A model generated the notes under the pieces. The model saw only the letters and a list, made by a program, of their open reading frames with translations. It made no database searches and was not told where the DNA came from. A stretch of DNA of 64,000 nt, from positions 227,276,360-227,340,359 of the forward strand of contig NC_084793.1 in the NCBI RefSeq assembly GCF_963169125.1. Reading direction: 5' to 3'. The DNA is from Humulus lupulus. Its lineage: Eukaryota; Streptophyta; Magnoliopsida; Rosales; Cannabaceae. This document shows positions 22,171-34,726 of this stretch, piece by piece; the stretch's first letter is position 1; each line of letters opens with the position of its first letter. A program made the translations under genes and the position numbers.

Positions 22171-24077
22171 ATATAAATATTAAACCACATATATTACCTC
22201 TTGTAGCCTATCAATTGTCCTTGAGTATTTTTGTATAAATCAACGATCTTCCTATCCAGTGTTTTGAGATCTCACATCCTGATCTTCCGGAACAATCCCC
22301 AAACACACAAGGACGTGTGTGGGCACGTAGGGTTCAAAATGTTGATTTATGTGACTCACTAGATGTACTCAACACATGATATCTAGAGAGTTTTGACAGA
22401 GAGAATGCTTAGAATAGTTTTCAGGTTTAGAGAAAACTATCGCTTTAGAGAGAGAGTCAATCTTTTTATTTTTCAAAATAATAATCAAGCCTTTTATTGA
22501 AAGTCACTTACTATCATACTTATAAAAATATTTTAATCTAATTAAATAATCTTTATTTAATTAAAATATAATTAAAATTAAAACTAATTAAATATTTTTA
22601 TTTATTTAAATCATATTTAAAAAGAATAATTAAATAATTGATTAAACAAAATTATTTGAAATTCAAAATTCAAAACTCAGGGATTAAATCCCTGATGCTT
22701 GGCGCCACACACTGTACTATATAGTGTGTGTCGCCCAAAGCCTGTATCAGGTTTCCTTGATTTTTTCATTTGTTTGTTTAATCAATCTTTAAGACAATAT
22801 ATTTATCCCAATATAAATATTAGTTAATTCAAAATTAACTTTATTTTAAAATATCGGTTTTAAATTAAATTAAATAAATAAATATCATATTATAAATAAG
22901 ATATTTATTATTCTCTCTTTATATTAATCCAAACAAGGTTAATACTAATTTTAGCCTATAGTTTTTCAAAATAAAAACTATACAGTTAAATAATCAATTA
23001 ATCAATTACCAATAATTATCACATAATTATTTCCTTGCTCTGGAAAATTAATTCATTTGTAATTTAGTCATTTCTCTTTACAAATATTTATTTTGACATC
23101 CTTACCCTTAACAGTGTAGGACAAAGGTGATATGGGGACCATGGACCTATAATACAAAGCTCCATTAAACACTTTAATCTAATAATCTTATTTATTAATT
23201 CTATGATTACTCACTATAAATATGGAATTGCACACTAAGTATTTATAGAGTTTTCTCTCTTGAAGTCCATATAATCAATATATGTAGTTATATCCTCCAT
23301 TATTGGTTCGTTAATTAGAGCTAGTCAAAATTACCGTTTTACCCTTCTAATTACCTCTTGATCCTTAAGTACCATTAATTCACTAGCGAATAATTAATCT
23401 ATAATCTAATTATAGATTTAAGCTCAATAACTATTAAGTTCCAGAATCAATCCTTAAGGAAACCAATATTCGATTCGTTAGGAAAACATGGATTCAATTA
23501 TTGAAATTCATGTTCCCAGCCATCCATGATATTGAATCTCCAAAACAAAAGTCATTAGCCTCATTATTATAAGAGACCTTAACGAGTGAATCATAAGATC
23601 CAATAAACATAAACAAGAATTCATGAATACTCAGGATTTAGATTGATCTACAAATGATCATCTATTATGATAAGAATTAAATATTTAAGTTAAACGACAA
23701 GTTTATAAAGATAATTAATTCTCATCGGTCATGTCATGTGTAATCTCTATTATATACATCACCTTTACTAAGATGTCTATCCCCATCAGTAATCCGAATC
23801 GAGATTACTCACATCATGTATGCTTAGTAAACCATACTAGTAACCATTCATTAAAAATTCATTACTTTAATATGTTACTGACTGTTTTATTCATTGTATA
23901 TGATCTTAATTCTCTTGTACTAATACAAGATCATATCAGTATAAATGAATATGGAATTTTCTCGATATTCATATAAATTATTCAAATAATTATTATAACA
24001 TTCAAATATAATAAAATTGTACTTTTATTTAAATCAATAAAATGTCTTTACATGCTTTTAGGGCATAAATCCTAACA
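22171..24077 (-). repeat. Copia B-type LTR copy 1, minus strand, broken by Copia A
   Basis: Read on the minus strand it starts TGTTAGGATTTATGCCC at 24077 and runs to the Copia A boundary. It aligns along its length with 24172-26159 (shared GATAGGCTACAAGAGGTA and ACACACGTCCT blocks) with many differences. About 230 bp of its 3' end is missing, presumably left of Copia A. It may be a solo LTR or part of another element. Nothing coding seen. Confidence 0.75.
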
Positions 24078-24171
24078 TCTTGTGTATTTGCCTATTTGAT
24101 TTTGAGATGAGTAAATTTGTCAAATATTTTCTCGAGATAATGGGCTTGGCTCAAAGCATAACCCCTACTAT
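24078..24171 (-). pseudogene. 94-bp copia RT scrap (Copia C) between two LTRs
   Basis: One minus frame reads YALSQAHYLEKIFDKFTHL before a stop, matching the post-catalytic part of copia RT (compare LVLSQVSYIDKVLKRF in Copia B). It has neither the PPT of the left LTR nor a PBS for the right one, so I read it as the target DNA that both LTRs inserted into. Short, so tentative. Confidence 0.55.
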
Positions 24172-26159
24172 TGTTGGTATTGATAATGTAAATCAAAGTG
24201 TATAGCCGAAGATTGACATTAAAAATATTTACAAAATATAAAGCCCATGATCATATATATACACATACATTAAATTTATATTCATAAAAGATAGAATCAT
24301 ACCTCTTGTAGCCTATCAAGAATCATTGCTATATTTTCGTAATTAATTAACGAACATGCAATTCACTCTATATGACTCTTAGAGACTCACACCACCATCT
24401 TCCAAGGCAATCCTCAACACACTAGGACGTGTGTGGACATGTAGAATGTATAAGTTTAGATTTCTATCTCTCTTGATGTATTCAACACATGAGATCTAGA
24501 GAGCTTTGGAGAAGAGAGATGGCTATGAGAGTCTATCATATTTTTCAGGCTTTTCTCTAAAACTAAAAATAAAATAAATGAAACGCTTCCATACTTTTAC
24601 GATAGATTATTACACTTTTATAAACCTAAAATAATCCAACAAAATTAGACTTAGTAAAAAATAATTAGGTTTAGATTTTAATTATTTAATCAAATCAAAA
24701 TATATTTTTTAATAATTATTTAATAAATAAATAATTTAAATCCTTAACAGTTAAAATTTGAACCGAACAAACTGAGCTTGTGACATTTGTCACATTTAAG
24801 CACGGTGAGTGGGCGTGTAGCACACACGTGCTTCCCAAATTTTATCTCATTAATTTATTTAATTAATAAGATAAAATATTTATGCATTAAAATAATATTA
24901 TTTCATAAATGCGTAAATATCAATTAAATCAAAATTAACTTTATCTTATAAAGTATAAATAATTTATTATCGTATAATATATTATAATTATACACTCTCA
25001 GTTTAATTAACCCAAAGTTAATTAATATTTAACCCAACTAATTTATAGTTTTCAAATAAAATATATTAGTTAATTAATTACACATAATTATCACATAATT
25101 ATGACTTAGCCTTGGAAAATTAATTTATTCATTTTAACTCATTTTCTCCCATAATTTCATCCATAATACTCACACCTTAGACAATGTAATATAGAGATGA
25201 CTTAGGGACCATTGACCTTTAATATTAAGATATAATAAACCAGATTATTAATTACACTCTTTAATTAAATAATCTTATTTATTAATTCCATTATTACACC
25301 ACTATAAATATGGAATTGCACTCTTAGTAATTATATATACATAATTTTCTCTTGTTGTCCATTGATATAATCACTTCATGTAGGTCTGTCCTCCAATTAT
25401 TGCTTCGTTAATTAGAGTTGGTCAGGATTACTGTTTTACCCTTCTAATTACCTCTTGTTCCTTAAGTACCATTAATTCACTAGTGACCAATTAATTTATA
25501 ATCATATTATAAATTTGATCTCAATAACTATTTATTTCTAGAATTAACCCTTAAGGGAACCAATATTCGATCCATTAGGACAACTTGAATTATGATCTTA
25601 TAAGATCATGTTCCCAACCATTGATACTATCGAATCACCAAAACAAAAGTCACTAGCCTCATTATTCTAAGAGACATCAACGAGTGAATCAAAAGACTCA
25701 ATAGACATGAACATGACTACTCAGGATTTAGACTGATCTACATATGATCATTATTTTGATATGAATTAAATCTGTATGGCAAACAATATGTTTATAAAGA
25801 AACTAATCGACATCTGTCTAGTCATATATAATCTAATTATATAAAGTACCTTTACTAAGATGTCTCTCCACATCAACAATCCAGATCTAGATCATATGCA
25901 TTAAAAATGCTTAGTAAACCATACTAACAACCATTGATTAAAGATTCCATACTTTAATATGTTGCTGAAAATTTTATTCATTATTTATGATCTTAGTCCT
26001 CTCATACTCATACAAGATCATACTCTCATTAATGAATATGAAAATTTATGATATTATAATAATTATTTGATAATAATTTAAACAATCAATAATAAAAAAT
26101 GTACTTTTATTTAATTAAAAAATGTCTTATTACATGCTTTTAGGGTACCAACCCTAAAA
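24172..26159 (-). repeat. Copia B 3' LTR, minus strand (1,988 bp)
   Basis: On the minus strand it begins TTTTAGGGTTGGTACCC next to the PPT and ends ATACCAACA at 24172. It aligns with LTR copy 1; the usual TG start reads TT here. Non-coding. Confidence 0.75.
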
Positions 26160-26168
26160 ATCTCCCAC
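26160..26168 (-). other. Copia B polypurine tract
   Basis: AGTGGGAGA on the minus strand, directly before the LTR. It is the same tract as in Copia A (GAGTGGGAGA). Confidence 0.65.
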
Positions 26169-26860
26169 TTGTCCTTAAAGAAAATGAGCCATGTCTTTTA
26201 ATCCCATATTTCGCACGTGACCCTCACACGACTTAGCAGGAAGTGTCTTGGTAAAAAGGGTCAGCTAGATTCTGTTTCGATGATATCTTCATAATTGTCA
26301 CATCACCTCTATGCATCTAACTAGATGGTATTTCTTTTCTACAGCTTGCCCTTTTTATGACTCCTTGGTTCTATAGAGTTTGCTACTATTCCACTGGTGT
26401 TACAATATATGATTAGTGGCTTGTCCATATCTACAACGAATTCGAGATCAATTTAGAACTTTCTGAGCCACACCGTTTCTTTAGCTGCTTTACAAGCGGC
26501 TATGTATGCAACTTCCATTGTAGAATATGCAATACTGTATTGTTTGATACTTCTTCAGAATACAACTCCTCCACAAAGAATGAACATTGAGCCAGATGTC
26601 AACTTACAATTGTCCCTATCTGATTGGAAATCAGAATCAGTGTATCCAGTGGGGTTCATATAACCACCTGAATACACAAGCATATAATATCTTGTTCTCC
26701 AAAGATATTTGAGAATGTGCTTTACTGCAATATAGTGTTCCAAACTAGGATTTGATTGATAACTATTGAATACTTCCACTACATAGAAGATATCTGGTAT
26801 TGTAAACCACATGGCATACATAAGGCTACCAACTACTGAAGCATATGGTTATTTTCTCAC
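26169..26860 (-). pseudogene. Copia B RNase H
   Basis: Minus-strand frame 26821-26555 reads HILKYLWRTRYYMLVYSGG and GYTDSDFQSDRDNCKLTSG. These are the copia RNase H region, with the catalytic Asp in TDSDF. The rest towards 26169 (STMEVAYIAACKAAKE) is in another frame with stops. It would remove RNA from the RNA:DNA hybrid. Broken. Confidence 0.8.
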
Positions 26861-27533
26861 ATCCTCTTCTTCCTTAGAAGTCTTTGGACTTTGCTTCTTG
26901 GAAAGAATAATTCCATGTTTGGTCGATAATTAACCTTTCTTGAAATTTTCCAAAGAGAATCTTTTTAGAACCTTATCAATATAAGACACTTGAGAAAGTA
27001 CAAGCAGCTTGTTCTTCATATCCCTTAGGATTTGGATTCCCAAAAAATAGCTCGCTTCTCCAAGATCATTCATTTGGAATTTTTTAGCCAACCAATTCTT
27101 TACTTTCGATAATGTTTCTACATCATTACCAATGAGCATAATATCATCCACGTAAAGAAATAAGAAAACTAAAATTTTTCCTTTGATATATTTATCCACA
27201 CATGTTTCATCAACATTTTGCTCGAAGCCGTATGTTTTAATAGTTTCATCAAATATGAGATTCCAAGATCTAAATGCTTGTCTTAATTCATAAATGGATT
27301 TCAATAATTCGCAAACCTTTTAAACTTGCCCCTTTCCACGAACCCTTCTGGTTGTACCATATAGATACTTTCTTCAAGATAGCCATTAAGAAAGGTTATC
27401 TTGACGTCCATTTGCCATTTCTCAAAGTCATAAGCAACGACTATGGATAAAAGAATGCGTATGGACTTTAGCATGGCTACGGGAGAGAATGTCTCTTCAT
27501 AATCGAAGCCTTCCCTTTGTGTGTAATCCTTAA
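26861..27533 (-). pseudogene. Copia B reverse transcriptase, C-terminal part
   Basis: Minus frame 27304-26930 contains the catalytic FLYVDDIMLIGNDVE, then DLGEASYFLGIQI and LVLSQVSYIDKVLKRF. The preceding region (27533-27305) encodes the finger/palm part in a shifted frame. Tat element II enters at 27533/27534 and the RT resumes at 40708. Confidence 0.85.
27529..27533. other. Target-site duplication, left, of Tat element II
   Basis: CTTAA, identical to 40708-40712. Confidence 0.9.
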
Positions 27534-27736
27534 TGTTATCCCAAAAATTTCAGTTCAATGACGTGGCAATCAGAAATGACACGTGGCAATGCATGGTCAT
27601 CAAGTGGCAATATAGTGGTTAATGAATGTATTGGCTAAGGGAAGTGTAAGGGTTAGAAGATGACTTACAAAGTCGCCATTTCATTGGTCGGAAGAACTTT
27701 GGACAAAGAGATGGTTTTATCAGCTCAGGAGGTGAT

Positions 27737-27885
27737 TTACCCGACTAGGTAAGAAATTACCTAGGCAGGGAGTGATTCACTCGACCAGGTATGAATTTAC
27801 CTGGTCAGAAAGTGCTTACCCGACCAGTAACATTAGAAGGGAAGTTTACCTGACAAGCTATATCAGAAGGAAGATTTACTCGACC
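27737..27885 (+). repeat. U3 repeat cluster, TTACCCGACCAG units, element II 5' LTR
   Basis: Five to six imperfect units of TTACCCGACCAG(G)TA, about 25-30 bases apart, some with C-to-T changes (GACTAGG, CTCGACC). The cluster lies about 230 bp upstream of the TATA box and is repeated at 39993-40147. Enhancer function is inference. Confidence 0.6.
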
Positions 27886-28111
27886 AGGTATGTCAGAATC
27901 TCAAGAGTCAGTTGCCCGGTGACTTTTCTACGAATCTCAGTAACAACTACAACCAAAATGGCCTGTAACCACCGTGCCAATTTCTCAGATTTCCCGAAGT
28001 AATAGCCATATTGTTGTAGTTTGATTTTTTGATATTTTATTAATTAAACAAGGTTAAAACAACCAAGGACTCCGTAAAAACGAGATATATTTCATGTACA
28101 ATCCATGAGCG

Positions 28112-28120
28112 TATAAATAA
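28112..28120 (+). promoter_or_regulatory. TATA box of Tat element II LTR promoter
   Basis: TATAAATAA in GCGTATAAATAAAGAGC. The other LTR has GCTTATAAATAAAGAGC near 40368. Confidence 0.6.
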
Positions 28121-28457
28121 AGAGCTCATGGCATCATTTGGGGGGACTTTTGGAACTTGGAATGGGAAATTCTTGAGAGATTTTCTGGGAGAACATAGAA
28201 AGAAAAAGCTTGTATTTTCCAAAGAGACATTCTGTTTTTACAGCTTATACTTAAGAAACTCAGTTGGCCCAGGTTCATATGATCTTGAGTATAGGTAGAT
28301 ATATATCACAACTCAAAGTGGATTAGGCTATTACCAATAAACAAGGGCTGAACCACTATAAAATTGGTCATGTCATTTTATTTTATGTTCAAGGATATTA
28401 GGATTATTGTCGTTTTTGCGTCTACTCGCAGTTTGCCAAAATTGTGGTCAACATTTT

Positions 28458-28476
28458 TGGTGTTTTCATTGAGATC
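28458..28476 (+). other. Tat element II primer-binding site
   Basis: TGGTGTTTTCATTGAGATC, four bases after the LTR end. Two substitutions from the 19-mer of elements I and III. Confidence 0.75.
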
Positions 28477-28510
28477 CTGAATAGAAGAAACACACTACAA
28501 TCCTACCAAT

Positions 28511-30500
28511 ATGGCGCCCAGGAAGCCCGGTACATCAATTACAAAAGAAATTGTTAGACCAGAAGGTCCTGCACCTGAGAACCCTGACATTGAGCCCAGG
28601 GTCTTTCTCGAGGAGATAACCCCAGAGGTCGAATAACTCCAGGAATCCATGGGGGCTTTCCAGGAAGAGATTATGCAATTCAATGCTCGATACGAGTATT
28701 TCGCTGAGGAAATGGCCAGGCAGAAGGCTGTGTTTGAGTAGTGAAGACGGGATATGGATGTCAGAAGAAAAGAGATCAGACGACGGTATGAGAAGGCCGA
28801 CTGGAAAAATTGCGAGGCAGCACTTGCTCTAGCAGCAGCTACCCAATTAGGCGAAGCCAATGCCCAGGCTATGGCATGAGCAACTGCCCAGGTTGAAAGA
28901 AATGACAATGCTGGTTAGAAGTCCCCTGATGGCAGGGATAATTCTCGGGGACCAGACCGAAGTCGAAGCAATCACACTTGTCAGGTAGATGATGAAGTTC
29001 ACTCTAGGACTGCGTCGTCATAAAGGGAGAATTCTAGAACCCCTTCTAGAAGCCACTGGTCAGAAACTTCTCGATCAGGAAGTCACCGGTCGGGTAATAA
29101 GAAAACTCTGCCCGAGAATAACCAAACTAGAGCTCCTCAAGATAAGAAAACTCCACAATACAAAGACAGATATGGTCGGGTTGAGGCTAATAGTCATCAA
29201 ACTGACTAGTCAAAGGAAAAAGAGGGCAACGACCAATGAGGAGGAAAGGGCCGCTCGGGCCGTAGTAAGCCCTCTGAAAAATTGAAGAGTACGATGTTCG
29301 ATCGATCAAGAGGTCATGCTACCCGGAAGGATCTAAGGGACATTATCAGCAACAAGAGGAAGACTGCCTAGGTCAAAGGGCAAGATCTGATTCGCTCTGC
29401 CAATCAAGTAGAAATACTTCACAAAAATGCACCAGATGGAAATGCCTGACCAGTTGGTCAAAATATTGGAGCCTTGTCAGTTGCGCCAGCCATCCAAGCA
29501 CAGCTTGACGCACTAACAGCTGCAGTGCAAGGCTTATCTAAATGGCCTTTTAGGCTAGATGTAGTAGACCACATGAGTGGTAGTCCATTTTGTGCTCGGA
29601 TCAGAGCAGCCCAGCCACCGGCAAAATATAAAGCACCGGTGCTACCAGTGTATTCATAAAAGCAGATCCCATCAGACATGTTGGGAAATTTGATGATCAG
29701 ATGGAACTGCTCGGGGTGAGTGATAATTATCGGCACAAAGTCTTCCCAACTATGCTGCCAGATACTGCCTAGGAATGGTATTGGAAGTTTAAGCCGAATT
29801 CCATTACCTCATGGGTAACATTCAGGAAGGAGTTTTATAGACAATTCAGTGCTACCCGGACTCCACCAGTTTACGCCAACCACTTGGATGATATCAAACA
29901 AGGAAAGGTTGAATCTCTAAAGAATTATATACAAAAATTCATGAGAGAGGCCAACAGAGAAACCACTGTAGGAGATGAGGGGAAGATGGTTACCATATCC
30001 TCTGGAATCATTTACCAAAACCCCTTACGGGATAGTATTCATAGAAACCCAATTTCAACACTCCAACAATTTCTTGACCGGGCAGAAACGTATATGAAAT
30101 TGGATGATGCAATCGAGAAAGAGGAGAAAGGCATAAATAATCCAGGCGGATCAACTAACCCTCCCAAGAATGGCAGAAACTATTAGAATGGTGGAAAGAA
30201 ACGTGGAAGTAACAAGTGTGATCGCCATGAAGAGAAGAAGGCTAAGTCGAAATCAAATGACAAGGCAACAAAGTATGAACCTCGGTTCACTAATTACACC
30301 ACTCTCTCGGCCAGTCGGGCAAAAATATATCTCTCTAGTCGTTAGGAGGTTCCCTACCGAAAGTCTCCACCCATCAGGAAAGAGATGAGTAAGAGGGACA
30401 TGAATAAGTTTTGTTGTTTCCATGGAGATTACAGTCACGACATGAATGAATGTAATCACTTTAAGGACAAGATAAAATTTCTTCTCCAGTTGAGCAAGTT
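28511..30500 (+). pseudogene. gag: Tat element II gag with zinc knuckle (many stops)
   Basis: ATG at 28511 (MAPRKPGTSITKEIVR), then repeated stops (first near 28634). The gag domain is recognisable at about 29690-30120 (WVTFRKEFYRQFSATR, VESLKNYIQKFMREAN, LRDSIHRNPISTLQQFLDR). After a frame change comes the Cx2Hx4Hx4C knuckle CCFHGDYSHDMNEC at about 30409-30450. Order matches elements I and III. Non-functional. Confidence 0.8.
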
Positions 30501-32500
30501 GAAGAAGTACCGGGCAGAGAAACCCCAGGGAGAAGGAAGCTACAAAAATCCTGGGTTCAAACAACATCAATATCCACCGTTGCAACCTGAGCCTGTGGAC
30601 TTTACCTTAGACACTATAAGTGGAGGTCCACACTTGGATAGGGACAATAACAAAGCAAGGGAGAGATATGCCCGAACACTTCGACATGAGTTGGCTGCAA
30701 CATCAGATGTCATGTATGTGGAGGAGCGATCTCTGAAGAATCCTAGGTACGAGAGTGAATCTCTTACTTTTCCAGAGGATGATGTTGGACATGTTAGGTA
30801 TCCTCATAATGACCTTCTCTTCATTACACTCCAGATTGCAAACATGAAGGTGAAGAGGTGCCTAGTGGATACAGGAAGCTTCGTGGATATTATCTACAAG
30901 TCATCTTTTGAAAATATGAAGTTGTCTGTCAATGACTTATAGCCATGCTCTCAAGTTATTTACGGGTTCACTGGAGAACGCTTGTCACCGGCTGGAACAA
31001 TCAAGTTACCGGTCACAGCAGGAGACGCTCCTAAGCATGAGACAATCATGACGAAATTTCTGATAGTAGATTGCTTGTCGGCATGCAGTGTGGTGATTGG
31101 TCGACCACTGCTCATGGATCTACACGCAACGATGTCTGTATGGCACCTTTCTATGAAATTCCCAACCAGTGCGGGCATAAGATGTGTCCAAGTAAGCTAG
31201 AGAGAAGCCAGGGAGTGCTGCAATGCTTCAGTGGTTAAAGCACATAGATGAGTCAACGAGAATAACATGATTGTGTGTTTAGAGAAAGAAGAAGTGGTAG
31301 ACGAGATGGACATCGACCAATGCGACATTGTGAATTTTACCGACCAAGGAAAAGTTTTAAAAGTTATAGACCAAGAAAGGACTCCTGGAGTTATTGAGCA
31401 GCAGACCCCATCCGGTGATGAAGTCACCAAATAGGGCATTGCCCAAATCGAGGGAATGGACATTGATCTTTACTTTACGAATTTGGATAGTGGAGTAGGA
31501 CCTATGGAAGATTTAGAAAAGGTCCCGATAGATGAGAATGAACCGACCAGAGTGGTCAAAGTTGGAAAGAATTTAAAGGTGGAAGTGAGAGCACATCTGG
31601 TAGAATTCTTGCGAAGAAATCAAGACGTCTTATCCTGGTCTCACAAGGATATGGTGGGTATCTCACCAACTATGATCATCCACGTGCTCAACATGGATGA
31701 AAACTATCCAGCAGTGCAACAGAAGAGAAGGTTGCTTGACAAGGAACGAGCAAGAGCTCTAACAGAAGAAGTCGAGCGCCTGAAGGATAATTGGTTCATC
31801 AGGGAGGCTTACTACCTAGCCTGGGATTCTAACCTAGTGTTAGTATCCAAGTCCAATGGGAAGTGGAGGACCTGTGTGGACTTCACCGATTTGAATAAAG
31901 CATGTCCCAAGGACTATTTTCCTCTGCCCAAGATAGACCAGTTGGTTGACGCAACTTCTGGTCATGAAATTTTGTCCTTCATGGGCACTTACTCTGGTTA
32001 TAATCAAATAAGTATGCACCTCCCAAAGAGGAGCATACCAACTTCCGAACAGATATAGGATTATACTGTTATAAGGTTATGCCATTCGGCTTGAAGAACG
32101 CAGGTGCCACCTACCAATGTTTAGTGAATGGCATGTTCCGTGACTTGATCGAAAAAAAATATGGAGGTATATGTCGATGACATGCTGGTCAAGTCAAAAG
32201 AAGCTGGGGGTATGTACAAGATCTAGGGGAGTGCTTTGTAATACTGAGAAAGTATCGCATGAAGTTGAACCCCCTTAAATGCTCGTTTGGAGTAAGTTTT
32301 GGGAAATTTCTTGGATTTATTGTTAACTCACGTGGGATAGAGGCCAATCCTGAGAAGATTAAGGCACTCATAGAAATGAAATCCCCGACCAGAACTAAGG
32401 ATGTGTAGAGTTTGATTGGGCGGATTGCTGCTCTAAGTAGGTTTATTTCCAAATGAACGGACAAGTGTGTCTCGTTTTTAACTTGCTAAGAGGAAGTGAG
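30501..32500 (+). pseudogene. pol: Tat element II protease and reverse transcriptase
   Basis: Protease active site CLVDTGSFVDIIYKSSF with Asp at 30868-30870. RT from about 31740 (CVDFTDLNKACPKDYFPLPK, FMGTYSGYNQISMH), frameshift near 32036, then YVDD at 32170-32181 (VDDMLVKSKE) preceded by an A-run indel near 32150. Further stops follow. Confidence 0.82.
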
Positions 32501-33470
32501 AAATTTTACTGGACGAAGGAATGCGAGCAAGCATTCCAAGCCATAAAGAAACATTTGGCCTAACCTCTAGTTCTCTCAAAACCCATAGATGGAGAGGAAC
32601 TTTTCATTTACTTAGCAGTCACGGAGCATGCTGTCAGCGCTGCTCTAATACGAGAGGAAAATAAAGTGCAGCATACGGACTACTACGTCAACAAGCGGTT
32701 GATAGGAGCGGACTTAAGATACCCACTGATCGAAAAACTGGCATATTGTTTAGTGCTCGCATCTCACAAACTATGACCATACTTTCAAGCACATCCCATT
32801 AAAGTGCTCACCGACCAACCCTTACGACAAGTTTAAAAAAAGGGGAAACTTCAGATCGGCTACTTAAATGGGTTGTTGAATTAGGCTAATTTGAAATCAA
32901 GTATCAACCCTGATCGGCCATTAAAGGACAAGCTCTGGAAGACTTCATTGCTGAATGCACTAGAATTCCTGATGTTCCCTACCAGACAGAAAATGTAGCT
33001 AGGCAGAGAAAAACTTTTTCTACCTGGCAACTTTATGTGGATGGATCCTCGAATGAACATCAGTGAGGAGCATGGCTTATATTAATCACACCTGAGCAGC
33101 ATCAAATCCATTGCGCATTAAGGTTTGGGTTCAATGCTTCCAATAATGAGGTGAAGTATCAAGCCCTCCTAGTAGGATTACGATTGGCCAGAGATGTTCA
33201 TGCCTGGTCAGTCAAAGTAAATAGTGATTCCCAGCTGGTGGTCTACCAAATTTTTGGGGAATATCAGGCCAAGGGTTTATGCATGGTGGCATACTTAAAT
33301 AAAGCTGAGGACTTGCTAGTGCAGTTTGAAGAGTACACAATCAAGGGGGTGCCACTAGAGCGAAACTCCAACGCAGACGCCTTGGCAAAATTATCCAGTG
33401 CAAAAGATGTTGGCACTCTGAATATAGTACCAGTAGAATACTTGGCAAACCCAAGTATCACCGGGTAGGA
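32501..33470 (+). pseudogene. pol: Tat element II RNase H and second, archaeal-type RNase H
   Basis: First RNase H: YLAVTEHAVSAALIREE and YYVNKRLIGADLRYP (about 32610-32740), with several stops. Second: LYVDGSSNEH (about 33030), NNEVKYQALLVGLRLA (33140) and VNSDSQLVVYQIFGEYQ (33215), ending LERNSNADALAKLSSAK. Dual RNase H again marks the Tat lineage. Confidence 0.78.
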
Positions 33471-34726
33471 AACAATCCCATCACAATAGCTAACACTTGG
33501 ATGACACCCATCATAACTTACCTCGAACAAGGCACCTTACCAGATAACTGCAATGATGCAAAGAAGACGATGAGACAATCTGTTCGGTATGTCATGATAG
33601 ATGGGGTGTTATATAGAAGAGGGTAATCTATGCTGTTACTTACGTGTGTGACCTCCGACCAGTCAAAAAACTTGTTGGTTGAAGTGCATGAGGGATTTTA
33701 CGGAGATAACACTTGGGGGCAAAGTCTCTCTAAAAAGATTTTGCGATAAGGAATTTCTGGCCTACAATTAATGAAGACTCCATGGAATATGTTAAAAGAT
33801 GTGATAAATGTGAGAGACTTTTTAAGATACCCAAAGCACCTCCAAATGTTTTAAAGCAAATGCAAAGTACCTGGACTTTTGTAGGATGGGGAATTTATCT
33901 GACCGAGAGACTACCCAAAGGAAAAGGAGGAGTACTGTTCGCAGTAGTTGTTGTGGATTATTTCAAAAAGTGGACTGAGGCTGAACCACTTGCAAAGATC
34001 ACCTCGAAAAAAGTGTTAGATTTTGTAGTGAAAAATATCATATGCCGCTATGGTCTGCCAAAGAAGATAGTGTCTGACAATGGTATTCCATTTGATAGCG
34101 ATTTATTTGTTGATTTTTGTGCTAGACATGGCATCACAAAGAGTTTCTCCTCGGTTGCTCACCCACAGGAAAATGAGCAAGTTGAAGCAGTAAACAAAAC
34201 GTTGAAAGACACTCTAAAGAAGCGACTCGAACAAGTGAAAGGTTCATGGGCAGAAGAATTACCAGAGGTCCTCTAGTCGTATAGAACCACTGCTTAGATA
34301 GCGACTAGTCATACTTCTTTTTCCTTGGTGTATTGTTATGAAGCTATGATACCGGTCGAGATTGAACCCCCATCCCATCAGAGAAGCACGTATAACTAGG
34401 CAGAGAACAATTAGTTACTAGCTAAATCTTTGGATTTTATTGAAGAAAAAAGATAAAAGGCGAGCTTGAGAGTTGTTGCCCATCAACAAAAGGTGGCCCG
34501 CTATTTTAATTCTAGAGTTAAAGATCGAAAATTCCAGGTAAGAGATTTGGTCCTCAGAAAGGTGTTCATCAAACACCTAGTAGCTGGAGTGCTAAGACCA
34601 AATTGGGAAGGACCATATCAGATTGAGTAAGTCATACCACCCGACACTTACAAACTTTCTAGGTTGAATGGTGAGCTGATCAGAAACTACTGGAATGGCG
34701 AGCACCTGAGGAAATATTATCAATAA
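33471..34726 (+). pseudogene. pol: Tat element II integrase, first catalytic Asp replaced
   Basis: Zinc domain remnants (VHEGFYGDNTWGQS, MEYVKRCDKCERL), then the open core 33782-34276. The first Asp of the DDE triad (WGIDLVG in element I) reads Tyr in WGIYLTERLP. The second (SDNGIPF, about 34074) and the Glu (QVEAVNK) remain. Stops follow from 34274. GPYQIE and HLRKYYQ mark the C-terminus at TAA 34724-34726. Confidence 0.82.

Larger units (their letters stand above)
27534..28453 (+). repeat. Tat element II 5' LTR
   Basis: TGTTATCCC to GTGGTCAACA. It matches 39791-40707. An ORF inside (27772-28002) falls in the U3 repeats and is incidental. Confidence 0.92.

Noticed and set aside
22171..26159. 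The two minus-strand copia LTRs as the pair of one element
   Set aside because: Only 94 bp of RT separates them, with no PPT before the left one or PBS after the right one, and they are strongly diverged. Two separate insertions fit better.
27772..28002. ORF with repeated YPTSNIRRE-like phrases
   Set aside because: Falls in the U3 repeat cluster of the element II LTR. The repetition is of DNA, not protein, origin.
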